This document shows positions 8,397 through 19,034 of a stretch of 64,000 nucleotides of DNA, one piece after another. Below the pieces are notes generated by a model. That model searched no databases. It saw only the letters and a list, made by a program, of their open reading frames with translations, and was not told the origin of the DNA. A program made the translations under genes and the position numbers. The stretch is from Cellulomonas fengjieae (GTDB lineage: Bacteria; Actinomycetota; Actinomycetes; Actinomycetales; Cellulomonadaceae), in NCBI RefSeq assembly GCF_018388465.1, contig NZ_CP074404.1, positions 3,906,001-3,970,000 of the forward strand, given 5' to 3'. Each line of letters opens with the position of its first letter. The stretch's first letter is position 1.

Positions 8397-10493
8397 ATGA
8401 GCGACAACGATGTCGAACGGTCCAGCTTGCGCCCACGCCGGTCCCACGGGCGACGTCGCTCGACGACCGCCCTGCTCACCCTCACCGTCGCCCTGAGCGG
8501 GATGGTCGCCATGTCCACCGCGCCGGCGGCGAGTGCCGCGTCGATCGACCCCTCGGCGTCCTACGTGCTGGTCAACCGCACCAGCGGCAAGGCCCTGGAC
8601 GTGTACAACCTGGCCACCACCGACGGCGCCCGCATCACCCAGTGGTCCCGCAACGACGGCGCCCAGCAGCAGTGGCAGTTCGTCGAGTCCGGCGGCGGCT
8701 ACTACCGGCTCAAGTCACGCCTGTCCGGCAAGGTCCTGGACATCTCGGGCCGGTCCACCGCCGACGGCGCCGCCGTCATCCAGTGGTCCGACGCCAACTC
8801 CACCAACCAGCAGTTCTCCATCCAGGACATCGACGGCTACATCCAGCTCATCGCCCGCCACAGCGGCAAGGCCGTCGAGGTCCAGGGCGCCTCCACCGCC
8901 GACGGCGCCAACGTCGTGCAGTACGCCGACTGGAACGGCGCCAACCAGCAGTGGCAGCTGGTCCGCCTCGGCGGCACCACCAACCCGCCACCCACCGGGA
9001 CGTTCACCAACCCGGTCGTCTGGCAGGACTTCGCCGACGGCGACATCATCCGGGTCGGTGACGCCTACTACTACTCGGCGTCGACCATGCACTACTCACC
9101 CGGCGCCCCGATCCTGCGGTCGTACGACCTGGTCAACTGGGAGTACGCGGGGCACTCGGTCCCCCGGCTCGACTTCGACGACAGCGGCTACGACCTCACC
9201 GGCGGGCGCAAGTACGTCAAGGGGATCTGGGCGTCGACGCTGGGCTACCGCGCCAGCAACAGCACCTACTACTGGCTCGGCTGCACGGAGTTCAACCGCA
9301 CGTACGTCTACACCGCCGCCGCGGTGGACGGCGCCTGGTCCAAGAAGGCGCGGATCAACGGCTGCTACTACGACGCCGGCCTGCTGATCGACGACAACGA
9401 CACGATGTACGTGGCCTACGGCAACGGCACGATCAGCGTCGCCCAGCTCAACGCCGACGGCACGGCGCAGGTGCGCGCGCAGCAGGTGTTCCAGACGCCG
9501 TCGAGCGTCGGCACCCTCGAGGGCGCCCGGTTCTACAAGCGCAACGGCTACTACTACATCTGGCTCACCCGGCCGGCCAACGGCCAGTACGTGCTGCGGT
9601 CCAGCTCGCCCTTCGGTCCGTACGAGATGCGGCAGGTGCTGCTCGACCTGCCCGGCCCCATCTCGGGCGGCGGGGTGCCGCACCAGGGCGGTCTCGTCCA
9701 GACGCAGGCCGGCGACTGGTGGTACATGGCGTTCACCGACGCCTACCCGGGTGGGCGGATGCCGACCCTGGCCCCGATCAGCTGGAGCGCCGACGGCTGG
9801 CCCTCCGTGCAGACCGTGAACGGCCGCTGGGGCACCACGTACAACCGGCCCAACATCACGACGACCAAGACGGTCGCGTCGATGATCGGCAGGGACACGT
9901 TCGCCGGTCCCGCGCTGGGCCACCGGTGGGAGTGGAACCACAACCCGGACACCAGCCGGTTCAGCGTGAGCAACGGGCTGCGGCTGCAGACCGCCACGGT
10001 CACCAACGACCTGTACAACGCCCGGAACACGCTCACGCACAGGATCCAGGGTCCGTCGTCGACGGCGACGATCGAGCTGGACTACTCGGCCATGGCCGAC
10101 GGGGACCGGTCCGGGCTGGCGATGCTGCGGCAGTCCTCGGCGTGGATCGGCGTGGTCAGGACCAACGGGACCACCCGGGTGGTGATGACCGACGGGCTCA
10201 CGATGAACAGCTCGTGGGCGACCACCGGCACCGGCGTCGAGCGCGCGTCGGCGGGGGTGTCCGGTGGCCGGATCTGGCTGCGGGCCACGGCCGACATCCG
10301 TCCGGGCTCCGGTCGGACCGCGACGTTCTCGTACAGCACCAACGGCACCACGTTCGTGCCGCTCGGCCCCGCCTTCGTCCTGAACAACTCGTGGGAGTTC
10401 TTCATGGGCTACCGGTTCGGGATCTTCAACTACGCCACCCAGGCACTCGGCGGAGCAGTGACGGTCCGCAGCTTCGACCTGACTACGCCCTGA
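8397..10493 (+). CDS. Secreted ricin/CBM13 - GH43 glycosidase (arabinofuranosidase/xylosidase type)
   Basis: A 698-residue secreted enzyme. Residues 1-47 are a signal peptide with an Arg-rich start, a hydrophobic core and an Ala-Ser-Ala cleavage site. Residues ~50-196 form a ricin-type beta-trefoil (CBM13) with three repeats ending in QQW- or QQF-type motifs. After a short Pro linker the GH43 domain begins at ~201 (FTNPVVWQDFADGDIIRVGD, the region of the catalytic base) and runs to ~490. A C-terminal beta-sandwich follows. GH43 enzymes remove arabinose or xylose from arabinoxylan. The ATG at 8397 has a GGAG site 7 bp upstream. Its ricin module is identical in DNA to that of the GH62 gene at 12119. 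It is the first gene of the three-gene hemicellulase run. Confidence 0.93.
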   Translation: MSDNDVERSSLRPRRSHGRRRSTTALLTLTVALSGMVAMSTAPAASAASIDPSASYVLVNRTSGKALDVYNLATTDGARITQWSRNDGAQQQWQFVESGGGYYRLKSRLSGKVLDISGRSTADGAAVIQWSDANSTNQQFSIQDIDGYIQLIARHSGKAVEVQGASTADGANVVQYADWNGANQQWQLVRLGGTTNPPPTGTFTNPVVWQDFADGDIIRVGDAYYYSASTMHYSPGAPILRSYDLVNWEYAGHSVPRLDFDDSGYDLTGGRKYVKGIWASTLGYRASNSTYYWLGCTEFNRTYVYTAAAVDGAWSKKARINGCYYDAGLLIDDNDTMYVAYGNGTISVAQLNADGTAQVRAQQVFQTPSSVGTLEGARFYKRNGYYYIWLTRPANGQYVLRSSSPFGPYEMRQVLLDLPGPISGGGVPHQGGLVQTQAGDWWYMAFTDAYPGGRMPTLAPISWSADGWPSVQTVNGRWGTTYNRPNITTTKTVASMIGRDTFAGPALGHRWEWNHNPDTSRFSVSNGLRLQTATVTNDLYNARNTLTHRIQGPSSTATIELDYSAMADGDRSGLAMLRQSSAWIGVVRTNGTTRVVMTDGLTMNSSWATTGTGVERASAGVSGGRIWLRATADIRPGSGRTATFSYSTNGTTFVPLGPAFVLNNSWEFFMGYRFGIFNYATQALGGAVTVRSFDLTTP
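8520..8980 (+). repeat. 461-bp direct repeat, copy 1 (ricin/CBM13 module of the GH43 gene)
   Basis: This stretch, from the end of the signal peptide to just before the linker, is identical base for base to 12209-12669, with an offset of 3689. Synonymous sites are identical too, and the sequences differ immediately on both sides. It therefore marks a recent duplication or gene conversion of one domain. Confidence 0.95.
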
Positions 10494-12047
<1,554 letters not shown>

Positions 12048-12063
12048 CCGACACCCGCACCAG

Positions 12064-12092
12064 GGGTGGGGCGCCGACCCGGCGCCCCACCC
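12064..12092 (+). terminator. Strong GC hairpin between the xylanase and GH62 genes
   Basis: Perfect 12-bp arms GGGTGGGGCGCC and GGCGCCCCACCC surround a 5-base loop. It starts 16 bp after the xylanase stop and ends about 14 bp before the AAGGAG site of the GH62 gene. There is no U-tract. It may terminate part of the transcripts and so lower GH62 expression, or shield upstream mRNA. Confidence 0.55.
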
Positions 12093-12118
12093 TCGCGCCC
12101 ACCGAAGGAGTGAGACCC

Positions 12119-13600
12119 GTGAGAAGAAGCCCCAGTCTGCAGCGTCGCTGGCAGGCGCTGGTCGTCGCGCTCGGCATGGCTGCCACCGGCGCGATCGCGG
12201 TGGTCGCGGCGCCGGCGGCGAGTGCCGCGTCGATCGACCCCTCGGCGTCCTACGTGCTGGTCAACCGCACCAGCGGCAAGGCCCTGGACGTGTACAACCT
12301 GGCCACCACCGACGGCGCCCGCATCACCCAGTGGTCCCGCAACGACGGCGCCCAGCAGCAGTGGCAGTTCGTCGAGTCCGGCGGCGGCTACTACCGGCTC
12401 AAGTCACGCCTGTCCGGCAAGGTCCTGGACATCTCGGGCCGGTCCACCGCCGACGGCGCCGCCGTCATCCAGTGGTCCGACGCCAACTCCACCAACCAGC
12501 AGTTCTCCATCCAGGACATCGACGGCTACATCCAGCTCATCGCCCGCCACAGCGGCAAGGCCGTCGAGGTCCAGGGCGCCTCCACCGCCGACGGCGCCAA
12601 CGTCGTGCAGTACGCCGACTGGAACGGCGCCAACCAGCAGTGGCAGCTGGTCCGCCTCGGCGGCACCACACCCACCGACCCGCCGCCCACCGGCTGCACC
12701 CTGCCGTCGAGCTACCGGTGGTCATCCACGGGCGTGCTCGCCACCCCGAGGTCGGGCTGGGCGTCCCTCAAGGACTTCACCACGGCCGAGTACAACGGCC
12801 GGCACCTGGTCTACGCGACCACCCACGACAACGGTTCGACCTGGGGCTCGATGAACTTCAGCCTCTTCTCCAACTGGTCCGACATGGCCTCCGCGTCGCA
12901 GAACGCCATGTCGTCGGCGACGGTGGCCCCGTCGCTGTTCTACTTCGCACCCAAGAACATCTGGGTGCTCGCCTACCAGTGGGGTGGCCCGGCGTTCTCC
13001 TACCGGACCTCGTCCGACCCGACCAACCCCAACGGGTGGTCGGCCCCCCAGACCCTGTTCACGGGCAGCATCACCGGGTCCGGGACGGGTCCGATCGACC
13101 AGGCGCTCATCGGCGACGGCACGAACATGTACCTGTTCTTCGCCGGTGACAACGGGAAGATCTACCGGGCGAGCATGCCGATCGGGAACTTCCCGGGCAA
13201 CTTCGGTTCCTCGTACACCACGATCATGAGCGACACCACGAACAACCTGTTCGAGGCTCCGCAGGTCTACAAGGTCCAGGGCCAGAACCAGTACCTGATG
13301 ATCGTCGAGGCCATCGGCGCCAACGGCCGGTACTTCCGCTCGTTCACCGCCACCAGCCTGTCCGGCTCGTGGACGCCTCAGGCGGCGACGGAGAGCAACC
13401 CGTTCGCGGGCAAGGCCAACAGCGGCGCGACGTGGACGAACGACATCAGCCACGGCGAGCTCATCCGCTCGAGCAACGACCAGACGATGACCATCGACCC
13501 CTGCAACCTGCAGCTGCTGTACCAGGGGCGGTCGCCGAGCTCCGGCGGTGACTACGGTCGTCTGCCGTACCGGCCGGGTCTGTTGACGCTGCAGCGTTGA
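12119..13600 (+). CDS. Secreted ricin/CBM13 - GH62 alpha-L-arabinofuranosidase
   Basis: A 493-residue secreted enzyme that removes arabinose side chains from arabinoxylan. The start is GTG 12119, placed by an AAGGAG ribosome-binding site about 8 bp upstream. Residues 1-~37 are the signal peptide and ~38-185 the ricin-type trefoil, identical in DNA to that of the GH43 gene. After a Thr/Pro linker the GH62 domain (~195-493) shows [63 protein letters not shown] and [10 protein letters not shown]62 enzymes are almost all arabinoxylan-specific, which fits the neighbouring xylanase. It is last in the run and is followed by a hairpin terminator. Confidence 0.94.
   Translation: MRRSPSLQRRWQALVVALGMAATGAIAVVAAPAASAASIDPSASYVLVNRTSGKALDVYNLATTDGARITQWSRNDGAQQQWQFVESGGGYYRLKSRLSGKVLDISGRSTADGAAVIQWSDANSTNQQFSIQDIDGYIQLIARHSGKAVEVQGASTADGANVVQYADWNGANQQWQLVRLGGTTPTDPPPTGCTLPSSYRWSSTGVLATPRSGWASLKDFTTAEYNGRHLVYATTHDNGSTWGSMNFSLFSNWSDMASASQNAMSSATVAPSLFYFAPKNIWVLAYQWGGPAFSYRTSSDPTNPNGWSAPQTLFTGSITGSGTGPIDQALIGDGTNMYLFFAGDNGKIYRASMPIGNFPGNFGSSYTTIMSDTTNNLFEAPQVYKVQGQNQYLMIVEAIGANGRYFRSFTATSLSGSWTPQAATESNPFAGKANSGATWTNDISHGELIRSSNDQTMTIDPCNLQLLYQGRSPSSGGDYGRLPYRPGLLTLQR
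12209..12669 (+). repeat. 461-bp direct repeat, copy 2 (ricin/CBM13 module of the GH62 gene)
   Basis: Identical by eye to 8520-8980. The match begins inside the signal-peptide cleavage region (GCGCCGGCGGCGAG) and ends in the first codons of the linker, so the unit exchanged corresponds to the whole carbohydrate-binding domain. Homologous recombination between the copies would delete the xylanase gene. Confidence 0.95.
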
Positions 13601-13623
13601 CGGCTGACGACCGGTACTGAACC

Positions 13624-13662
13624 GGGATGGGCGGGCTCGCGTGGACCGAGCCCGCCCATCCC
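13624..13662. terminator. Hairpin terminator between GH62 and the convergent MFS gene
   Basis: Perfect 16-bp arms (GGGATGGGCGGGCTCG and its complement) surround a 7-base loop, 23 bp after the GH62 stop. The symmetric stem without a T-run probably works for both converging genes. Confidence 0.7.
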
Positions 13663-13709
13663 CGCGTGAGGGCGTCCGTCGGCCGTGCGGTGCGACGGCC
13701 ACCCGCGCA

Positions 13710-14960
13710 TCAGGACCGGGTGCGACGACCACGGGTGCGGAGCCCGACCCCGGCACAGATCCCGATGACGCCCGCCGCGGCAGCGGGCCAGAAGGCGTGC
13801 TCCACGGTGCCGGCCAGCGCCCCGCTGGTCGCCGCTCCCGCGGACAGCCCGAGCACCAGCGCGGTGGCGAGCAGAGACATCGTGGAGGCGACCAGCTGCG
13901 GCGGAGCCACCTGCTCGGCACGGGCGTAGCTGCTCACCAGCAGCGTCCCGGCACCGGCGCCGAGCACGAGCGCGAACGCCGCCGCGCCCCACGCACCGGG
14001 CAGCGTCGTCAGACCCAGCGCGCCGGCCAGCACTGCCGCACCCCCGGCGATCACCCGGACGGCGATGTTCCCGCCCCGGACGAGCCGGGTGATCCACAGG
14101 CTCGCGATCGCGCTGCCGAGCCCCACGCAGGCGTACAGGAGACCGGTGAGCTCCTCGGTGCCGCGCAGGGTGTTCACGGCGGTGAGCGCGGTCTGCGTCG
14201 AGCCGAACGCCGCCCCCACGGCGAGGCACGCGAGCATCGGCGCGACGAGGGGCGCCAGCCGCAGGCGCGCGCGGGCGTGCCGCTCGCCCGACGCGGTGGT
14301 GCGGTGCCGCGGCCAGTCCGCACGGTCGGTCCACAGGTACACCGCGAAGGCGCCCTGTCCGAGCACCGCCAGGCCGATCAGCACCCAGAGCGCGGGCACC
14401 GGTCCCAGCAGCGCCACGAGCAGGCCGGCAGCGACGGGGCCGACGATGAAGCCGACCTCGTCGGCCGCGACCTCGTACCCCATCGCGCGGTGCACGAGGT
14501 CCGGTCCCCCGCTGCGACGTCCGAGGTGCGACCACCGCGACCGGGCGATCGACCCGACCTGCGGGTTCGCCGCCCCGACCACGCCGGCACACAGGACCAC
14601 CGCCCACATCGCGGCGTCCCGCTGGGTGGCCTCCAGGACCGCGAGCAGCCCGGTCACCTGCACGAGGGTCGCCACGACGACGACGGGCAGCGGACCCCAG
14701 CGGTCGACGCTGCGTCCCACGAGGGGCGCCCCGACGGCGGTGCCGATGCCGACGGCCGCGACGGTCACGCCGCCGAGCCCGACACCGAGCCCGGACGAGG
14801 CCACGAACATCAGGAGGCCCAGCTGGATCATCGAGGACGGGATCCGGCCGGTGAGCGCCGTGGCCAGGAACGGCAGGCCGCCCGCGGCAGGCAGCGAGAA
14901 GCGGGCCGAGGGGGCAGGGGTGAGTGATTCCGCGCGCGTGGGCGCGAGCTGTTGCGTCAA
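13710..14960 (-). CDS. Major facilitator superfamily (MFS) transporter
   Basis: An integral membrane protein of about 416 residues with the hydrophobic pattern of a 12-helix MFS exporter. It includes a loop GAPLVGRSVDRWGP near 75 that fits the conserved MFS motif between helices 2 and 3. The start is uncertain: a TTG at 14960 with a GGAG 8 bp upstream gives TQQLAPTRAES, while the frame is open to 15008. The substrate is unknown. It lies between two xylanase genes, but the fold resembles drug or metabolite exporters more than sugar uptake systems, so the neighbourhood is weak evidence. Confidence 0.8.
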   Translation of the reverse strand: MTQQLAPTRAESLTPAPSARFSLPAAGGLPFLATALTGRIPSSMIQLGLLMFVASSGLGVGLGGVTVAAVGIGTAVGAPLVGRSVDRWGPLPVVVVATLVQVTGLLAVLEATQRDAAMWAVVLCAGVVGAANPQVGSIARSRWSHLGRRSGGPDLVHRAMGYEVAADEVGFIVGPVAAGLLVALLGPVPALWVLIGLAVLGQGAFAVYLWTDRADWPRHRTTASGERHARARLRLAPLVAPMLACLAVGAAFGSTQTALTAVNTLRGTEELTGLLYACVGLGSAIASLWITRLVRGGNIAVRVIAGGAAVLAGALGLTTLPGAWGAAAFALVLGAGAGTLLVSSYARAEQVAPPQLVASTMSLLATALVLGLSAGAATSGALAGTVEHAFWPAAAAGVIGICAGVGLRTRGRRTRS

Positions 14961-15117
14961 GGGAGGTGCTCCGGGTGCGTCGAGTGCCCCGTGCGCCCCA
15001 CCCCACACACGGAAAACTGCCCCTGAGCTGGCACCAGTTTACGGGGAAGCCGGTGAAGTGCGAGCGTGCTCTGCGCCACTCAGGTAGACCCGAGCGTCGG
15101 GCCGCCTACCGACGGGG

Positions 15118-15159
15118 CCCCGCAGGAACAAGGGCTGGTTCGCTCCTGCTCCTGCGGGG
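15118..15159 (-). terminator. Hairpin downstream of the second GH10 gene
   Basis: The arms CCCCGCAGGAACAAG and its complement pair at 15 of 17 positions with an 8-10 base loop. It lies 22 bp past the xylanase stop codon in the direction of transcription. Confidence 0.5.
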
Positions 15160-15180
15160 ACCCGGTGGTGAGTGCGGCCG

Positions 15181-17079
15181 TCACTTCCTCGGGCGGTGGG
15201 GCTCCTTACGCTCCAGCGCGGCGACCGCGGCAACGAGCGCTGCGGTGGCCTCGTTCACCTTGGCCTGCGAGGCACCCTTGGCGAGGGCGGCCTTGGCGCC
15301 GCCCAGGGCCTTCTTCACCGCGCCCAGGCTCTTGCCGGTGTAGGTGTGCCCACGCAGGTCCAGTGCCTCGGCCTGCGCGACGGTCTCCTCGAGCGCCGAG
15401 GTGTCGGTGATCGGCTTGCGGATGCCGAGCCAGCCCTCGGGGTCGGCGACGGCCGCCGCGCCGAGCTTCTCGGAGAAGTCGCTGTTGAAGATCAGCGGGT
15501 TGTGGGTGGACCGCCAGCTGAGCTGGTCGGTCAGCCCCCAGAACGTCACGCGGTTGATGTCCGTGGAGTACTTCTTGTAGACGGCGAAGTACTCGGCGAA
15601 CCGCTGCGCCTGGATCGCCTCGAGCTCGGCGCGGTTCTCGATCTTGCCGACCCAGTAGTCGAACTCGCCGCGGGAGATGCGGTCCTTGACGGACGGGTCG
15701 GTCAGGTCGCGGTACGCCGACCGGTCGTCACCCTCGGGCTGGCCGTTCCACGCCTCCCAGACCTGCAGGTCCAGCTCGCTGATGCTCACCGAGAAGCCCG
15801 CCTCGATGATGAGCTGGATCGACCGCTCCACGGACGCCTCGTCCGAGCACGCCCCCGGCTGCCACTCCTGCGCGGAGTCCTCCACGAGCCGGGGCAGGCG
15901 CGTGAGGTCGGAGCAGGCGAACGCCGGCGTCTGGTTGATGTAGTTGTGCGACTGCATGCCGAGGGCCTCGACGAGCGGTCGCGGGTCCTCCGGGTGCTCA
16001 GCGGCGTAGCGCGCGTTGAGGTCCGTGGCCATCGCGATGATGGCCTGCGCCTTGCCCTCGGACTGGAAGACGTTGAAGTCGTTGTACTCGAGCCGCGTCT
16101 CCGGGCCGTAGGTGCGCGCGTACACGAACGCGTCGTACAGGAAGTCCGCAGGGTGCTCGCCGGCCGCCGTGTCCGCGCCGTTTGCGTAGGCGTTGTACCA
16201 GTTGGAGAAGCCGCCGTTGGGGCCGCCGCGCAGGAAGTCGCGCCAGTCCTGCGTCTCGGGGTCGAACTCCGCGAGCCCGTCGACGAACGCCTCGTTGACG
16301 ACGTCCCAGGAGACGGTCCGCCCCCGGAAGTGCGTCAGCACCTCCTTGATGTACCGCTCCATGTTGGCCTTGGCCTGGGCCCGCGTGCCGCCCGTCGTGC
16401 CGCTGTTGATCCGCGGTGGCGACTGGCCGTGCCACACGAGCACGTGCCCGTGGACCTTCATGCCACGCGCGAGCGTCTGGTCGACGAAGGCGTCGGCGGC
16501 GCTGAAGTCGAACGTGAACGCGCCGGTGACGGGGTCGATGTTGTCGTTCGGCAGCAGCTGGTCCGGCTTCATGTTGTTCTCGGCCGTCATGACGTTGTAG
16601 TGCCGCGCGATCGTCTCCGAGGCCGGCGACCCGGCCTGGTAGGTCCCCGGGTTCGAGTAGATGTTGCCCACGTCGAAGTAGTCCCGGTACACCTCCTTGA
16701 GCGGGGCCATCTGACGCCGGAACGTGGTCTCGAGGACGACGTCGCCGGCGGGCATCGTGAACGAGTCGACCCGGGCGCCGATCCAGTCGAGCTCCGCCGA
16801 CGTCCAGCCGCCCCAGACGTGGGACCGCGCCGGGGTCGCCGTCAGCTGGACGGTGTCGCCGGCCTCGTAGCTGCCCTCTCCCGTGACCTTCCCGGGGCCG
16901 GAGACCCGGATGTCCACGTCGAACGTGGTGTCCGCGACGGCCGACGCCGGTGCGGCGAGCCCGACGGCCGCCAGCACGACCGCCGTGGCCGCCCCGATCC
17001 ACCGCCCGGCCCAGCGCCGGCCGTCCCGCGGCACCGCCTCTGGTCCACCGACACCTCGTTGTGTGGCAAGCCGCGTCAT
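15181..17079 (-). CDS. Large secreted endo-1,4-beta-xylanase (GH10) with N-terminal InlB-type repeat and C-terminal FIVAR-like region
   Basis: A 632-residue secreted enzyme, starting at ATG 17079 with GAGGAA 6 bp upstream (frame open to 17148). Residues 1-~47 form the signal peptide (APASA|VAD). Residues ~55-121 match the beta-rich bacterial InlB/Flg_new-type repeat (YEAGDTVQLTATP...FTMPAGDVVLETTF). The GH10 barrel covers ~125-540 with acid/base Glu263 (WDVVNEAF) and nucleophile Glu434 (ISELDL). Residues ~555-625 form a helical FIVAR-like region (YTGKSLGAVKKALGGAK, then ASQAKVNEATAAL), often seen in cell-surface glycosidases. It has no CBM13. The layout differs from the first xylanase and suggests attachment to the cell surface or to polymer near it. 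Confidence 0.92.
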   Translation of the reverse strand: MTRLATQRGVGGPEAVPRDGRRWAGRWIGAATAVVLAAVGLAAPASAVADTTFDVDIRVSGPGKVTGEGSYEAGDTVQLTATPARSHVWGGWTSAELDWIGARVDSFTMPAGDVVLETTFRRQMAPLKEVYRDYFDVGNIYSNPGTYQAGSPASETIARHYNVMTAENNMKPDQLLPNDNIDPVTGAFTFDFSAADAFVDQTLARGMKVHGHVLVWHGQSPPRINSGTTGGTRAQAKANMERYIKEVLTHFRGRTVSWDVVNEAFVDGLAEFDPETQDWRDFLRGGPNGGFSNWYNAYANGADTAAGEHPADFLYDAFVYARTYGPETRLEYNDFNVFQSEGKAQAIIAMATDLNARYAAEHPEDPRPLVEALGMQSHNYINQTPAFACSDLTRLPRLVEDSAQEWQPGACSDEASVERSIQLIIEAGFSVSISELDLQVWEAWNGQPEGDDRSAYRDLTDPSVKDRISRGEFDYWVGKIENRAELEAIQAQRFAEYFAVYKKYSTDINRVTFWGLTDQLSWRSTHNPLIFNSDFSEKLGAAAVADPEGWLGIRKPITDTSALEETVAQAEALDLRGHTYTGKSLGAVKKALGGAKAALAKGASQAKVNEATAALVAAVAALERKEPHRPRK

Positions 17080-17173
17080 CTCGGTTCCTCTCGCTGTCGG
17101 AGTCGGCGCGGCGGCGGCGTTGCCTACCGGGTCGACATTCGTGCACACGGACCGGGAGCCTCGTCGTGGCGGG

Positions 17174-17223
17174 CGATAACCGCTCTCACGATGCAGTCGT
17201 CGTCATCGACGAAATCGTTATCG
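17174..17223 (-). promoter_or_regulatory. Candidate operator half-sites upstream of the second xylanase
   Basis: CGATAAC (17174-17180) and GTTATCG (17217-17223) form a 7-bp inverted repeat 36 bp apart, about 95-145 bp before the xylanase start. The half-site ATCGTTATCGA resembles LacI-family half-operators. This is weak evidence for a looped repressor site. Confidence 0.35.
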
Positions 17224-17308
17224 AAGCCGTGTGGATGCCACAGTAGGTAGCGCCCACAGCCGGGTCAAGCGCACCATGCCTGCGGATACAGGGCCGATGA
17301 CTGCCGGC

Positions 17309-18079
17309 TCAGGCGGCGGCGCCGAACAGGGCCGTGACGAGGTCGGCGGCCTCGTCGGGCGCCCCCACCTCCAGGCGAAGCTCGCCGACCGCCAGCCGCA
17401 CCGTGAAGGTGAAGAAGCCGCAGCAGCTCTGCTCGGCGGCCGCGAGCCGCGCGACCTCCTGCGCAAGCTCCGGCGACGGGGCGAACTGCAGGGCGACGCC
17501 CCCGGGGATCTGGTCGCGACGCACGGCCCGGCCGGCCAGCGCCTGCCAGTCGGACACCCGGTCCGCCATCGATCCGGCGTCGAGCGAGCAGGCGATCACG
17601 GGGACGTCCGGCGCCGGCACGGCCGGGCCGCGCGTCAGCGGCACCAGGGTCCGCCGGTCCGTCAGCGGCGCGGGCGCCGCGGTCGCGCACGGGCACCCCT
17701 CGCCGCAGCCACCGGCGGTCGGCGCGTCCGCGAGCCGCGCGTCGACGCTCTGCAGGTGGGCAGCCAGCGCCACGAGGTCGCCGATCCGCGTCCGGGTCTC
17801 GGCCACTCGCGTGGCGACCATCTCCACCATCTGGTGGGCGACCGTCGCGCAGTCCTCGACGTCGTACGCCGTCATCAGGTCCGCGACGTCGGCCAACGGG
17901 ATGCCCAGGTTCCGTGCCGCGCTGAGGAACCTCAACCGCGCGACGTCGGCGTCGTCGTAGGTGCGGTACCCGTTGCCCCCGCGGGCGGGTCGCTCCAGCA
18001 GACCGATGTCCTCGTAGTAGCGCAGCGTCGTGGCCGGCACCCCGACCAGCTCCGCGACCTCGGCGATGCGGTAGCCCAT
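17309..18079 (-). CDS. MerR-family transcriptional regulator with Cys-rich linker and extra C-terminal domain
   Basis: A 256-residue regulator. The MerR helix-turn-helix is at 1-70 (YRIAEVAELVGVPATTLRYYEDIGLLERP) and is followed by the usual coiled coil. A CGEGCPC cluster near 123-129 could bind a thiophilic metal. The last ~100 residues form an additional domain with AAEQSCCGFFTFTVRLA near 215, absent from minimal MerR proteins. Metal or redox sensing is a reasonable inference but unproven. A 24-bp perfect MerR-type operator sits 12 bp upstream of its own start, so it is probably autoregulated. No metal-export or reductase gene lies beside it. Confidence 0.88.
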   Translation of the reverse strand: MGYRIAEVAELVGVPATTLRYYEDIGLLERPARGGNGYRTYDDADVARLRFLSAARNLGIPLADVADLMTAYDVEDCATVAHQMVEMVATRVAETRTRIGDLVALAAHLQSVDARLADAPTAGGCGEGCPCATAAPAPLTDRRTLVPLTRGPAVPAPDVPVIACSLDAGSMADRVSDWQALAGRAVRRDQIPGGVALQFAPSPELAQEVARLAAAEQSCCGFFTFTVRLAVGELRLEVGAPDEAADLVTALFGAAA

Positions 18080-18091
18080 CCCGCGACGGTA

Positions 18092-18115
18092 GACCTTCGA
18101 CCCGGCTCGAAGGTC
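18092..18115 (-). promoter_or_regulatory. MerR-type operator-promoter of the MerR gene
   Basis: GACCTTCGA - 6 bp - TCGAAGGTC is a perfect inverted repeat. On the minus strand TTGACC at its edge can act as -35 and CTACCG, 18-19 bp further, as -10. That is the stretched spacer typical of MerR-activated promoters. The ATG is at 18079, so the transcript would be nearly leaderless. Confidence 0.75.
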
Positions 18116-18279
18116 AAGTGCTCCAGGACATCCGGGTCCAGGGCATCGCGTCGGGCCGAGCGGTCCGCGACTTCACCCCCGTGCCACGAGCAGGTCACCC
18201 ACCGGCCCGCACGGCGGGGCGCTACCGTCCCGCAGACCACCTCGCAGGGGCGAGGGGACCGGGACACGGGAGCGACGCC

Positions 18280-19023
18280 ATGGGACTGTTCGGCCGGAAC
18301 AAGGATCGCGACGGCCGGCCGAGCACGCCCGGCGCGGCGGGGGTTCCCCAGGCTGTCCGGGAACGCGTCGAGCACGACCTCCGGCAGAAGATCGCGCAGG
18401 ACCCGATGGTCGGCAACAAGCTCGCCGGGCGTGAGGTCCTGCAGCGCATGCTCACGGTGCTCAAGAACGAGCACGGCGTCCAGGTCGAGGGCGTCGCCAC
18501 GGCGCTGGGCGCGCTGAGCGGGCGTGCGTGCCACCTGGCCGCGAGGGACGGTGTGCAGAACCAGCGCCCGGAGTACGCCGGCCTGGGCATCGTCCAGGTC
18601 GGCGGTGCCGACGGACAGACCTACGTGATGGGTCCCGCCATCAACCGGCCGCTCCTGGAGAACGCGTACTCCGTGTGGGCGCTGGTCGCCGGCTACGCCC
18701 AGAGCAAGGGCGCCGGCCTCCCGGACGTGCAGGAGCTGGCCGCCCACGGCGCCCGAACCGTCGGTGGCCCCGAGTTCGGTCGGCCCCGCTACGTGCCCGG
18801 GACCGAACCGGCCATGCTGCCCGTCCAGTACCTGGAGGTGTGGGAGCCGATGCTCACGCACATCCTGCCCCTGGCCCCGTCCCCCCAGCAGTGGCCGGTC
18901 GTGTACGGGCTCGCCGTCCAGGGACTGTTCGAGATGACGGGTGGACAGTTCGACCTGACCGTCCTGACCCGGGTGGTCATGGACAGCGCGATCGCGACGT
19001 CGAAGATCCCTGTCGCGCCGTAG
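18280..19023 (+). CDS. Hypothetical protein, 247 aa
   Basis: I do not recognise the family. The protein starts MGLFGRNKDRDG, a short basic leader also seen on many peripheral cytoplasmic proteins. It continues as a soluble mixed alpha/beta sequence without membrane segments, signal peptide or cysteine motifs. A GGTADGQTY-like turn near 108 and two Trp/Pro-rich segments at ~180-215 stand out. The ATG at 18280 has GGGAG 9-10 bp upstream. It is alone between the MerR gene (divergent) and a convergent hypothetical gene. Confidence 0.6.
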   Translation: MGLFGRNKDRDGRPSTPGAAGVPQAVRERVEHDLRQKIAQDPMVGNKLAGREVLQRMLTVLKNEHGVQVEGVATALGALSGRACHLAARDGVQNQRPEYAGLGIVQVGGADGQTYVMGPAINRPLLENAYSVWALVAGYAQSKGAGLPDVQELAAHGARTVGGPEFGRPRYVPGTEPAMLPVQYLEVWEPMLTHILPLAPSPQQWPVVYGLAVQGLFEMTGGQFDLTVLTRVVMDSAIATSKIPVAP

Positions 19024-19034
19024 CGCCGTCCTGG

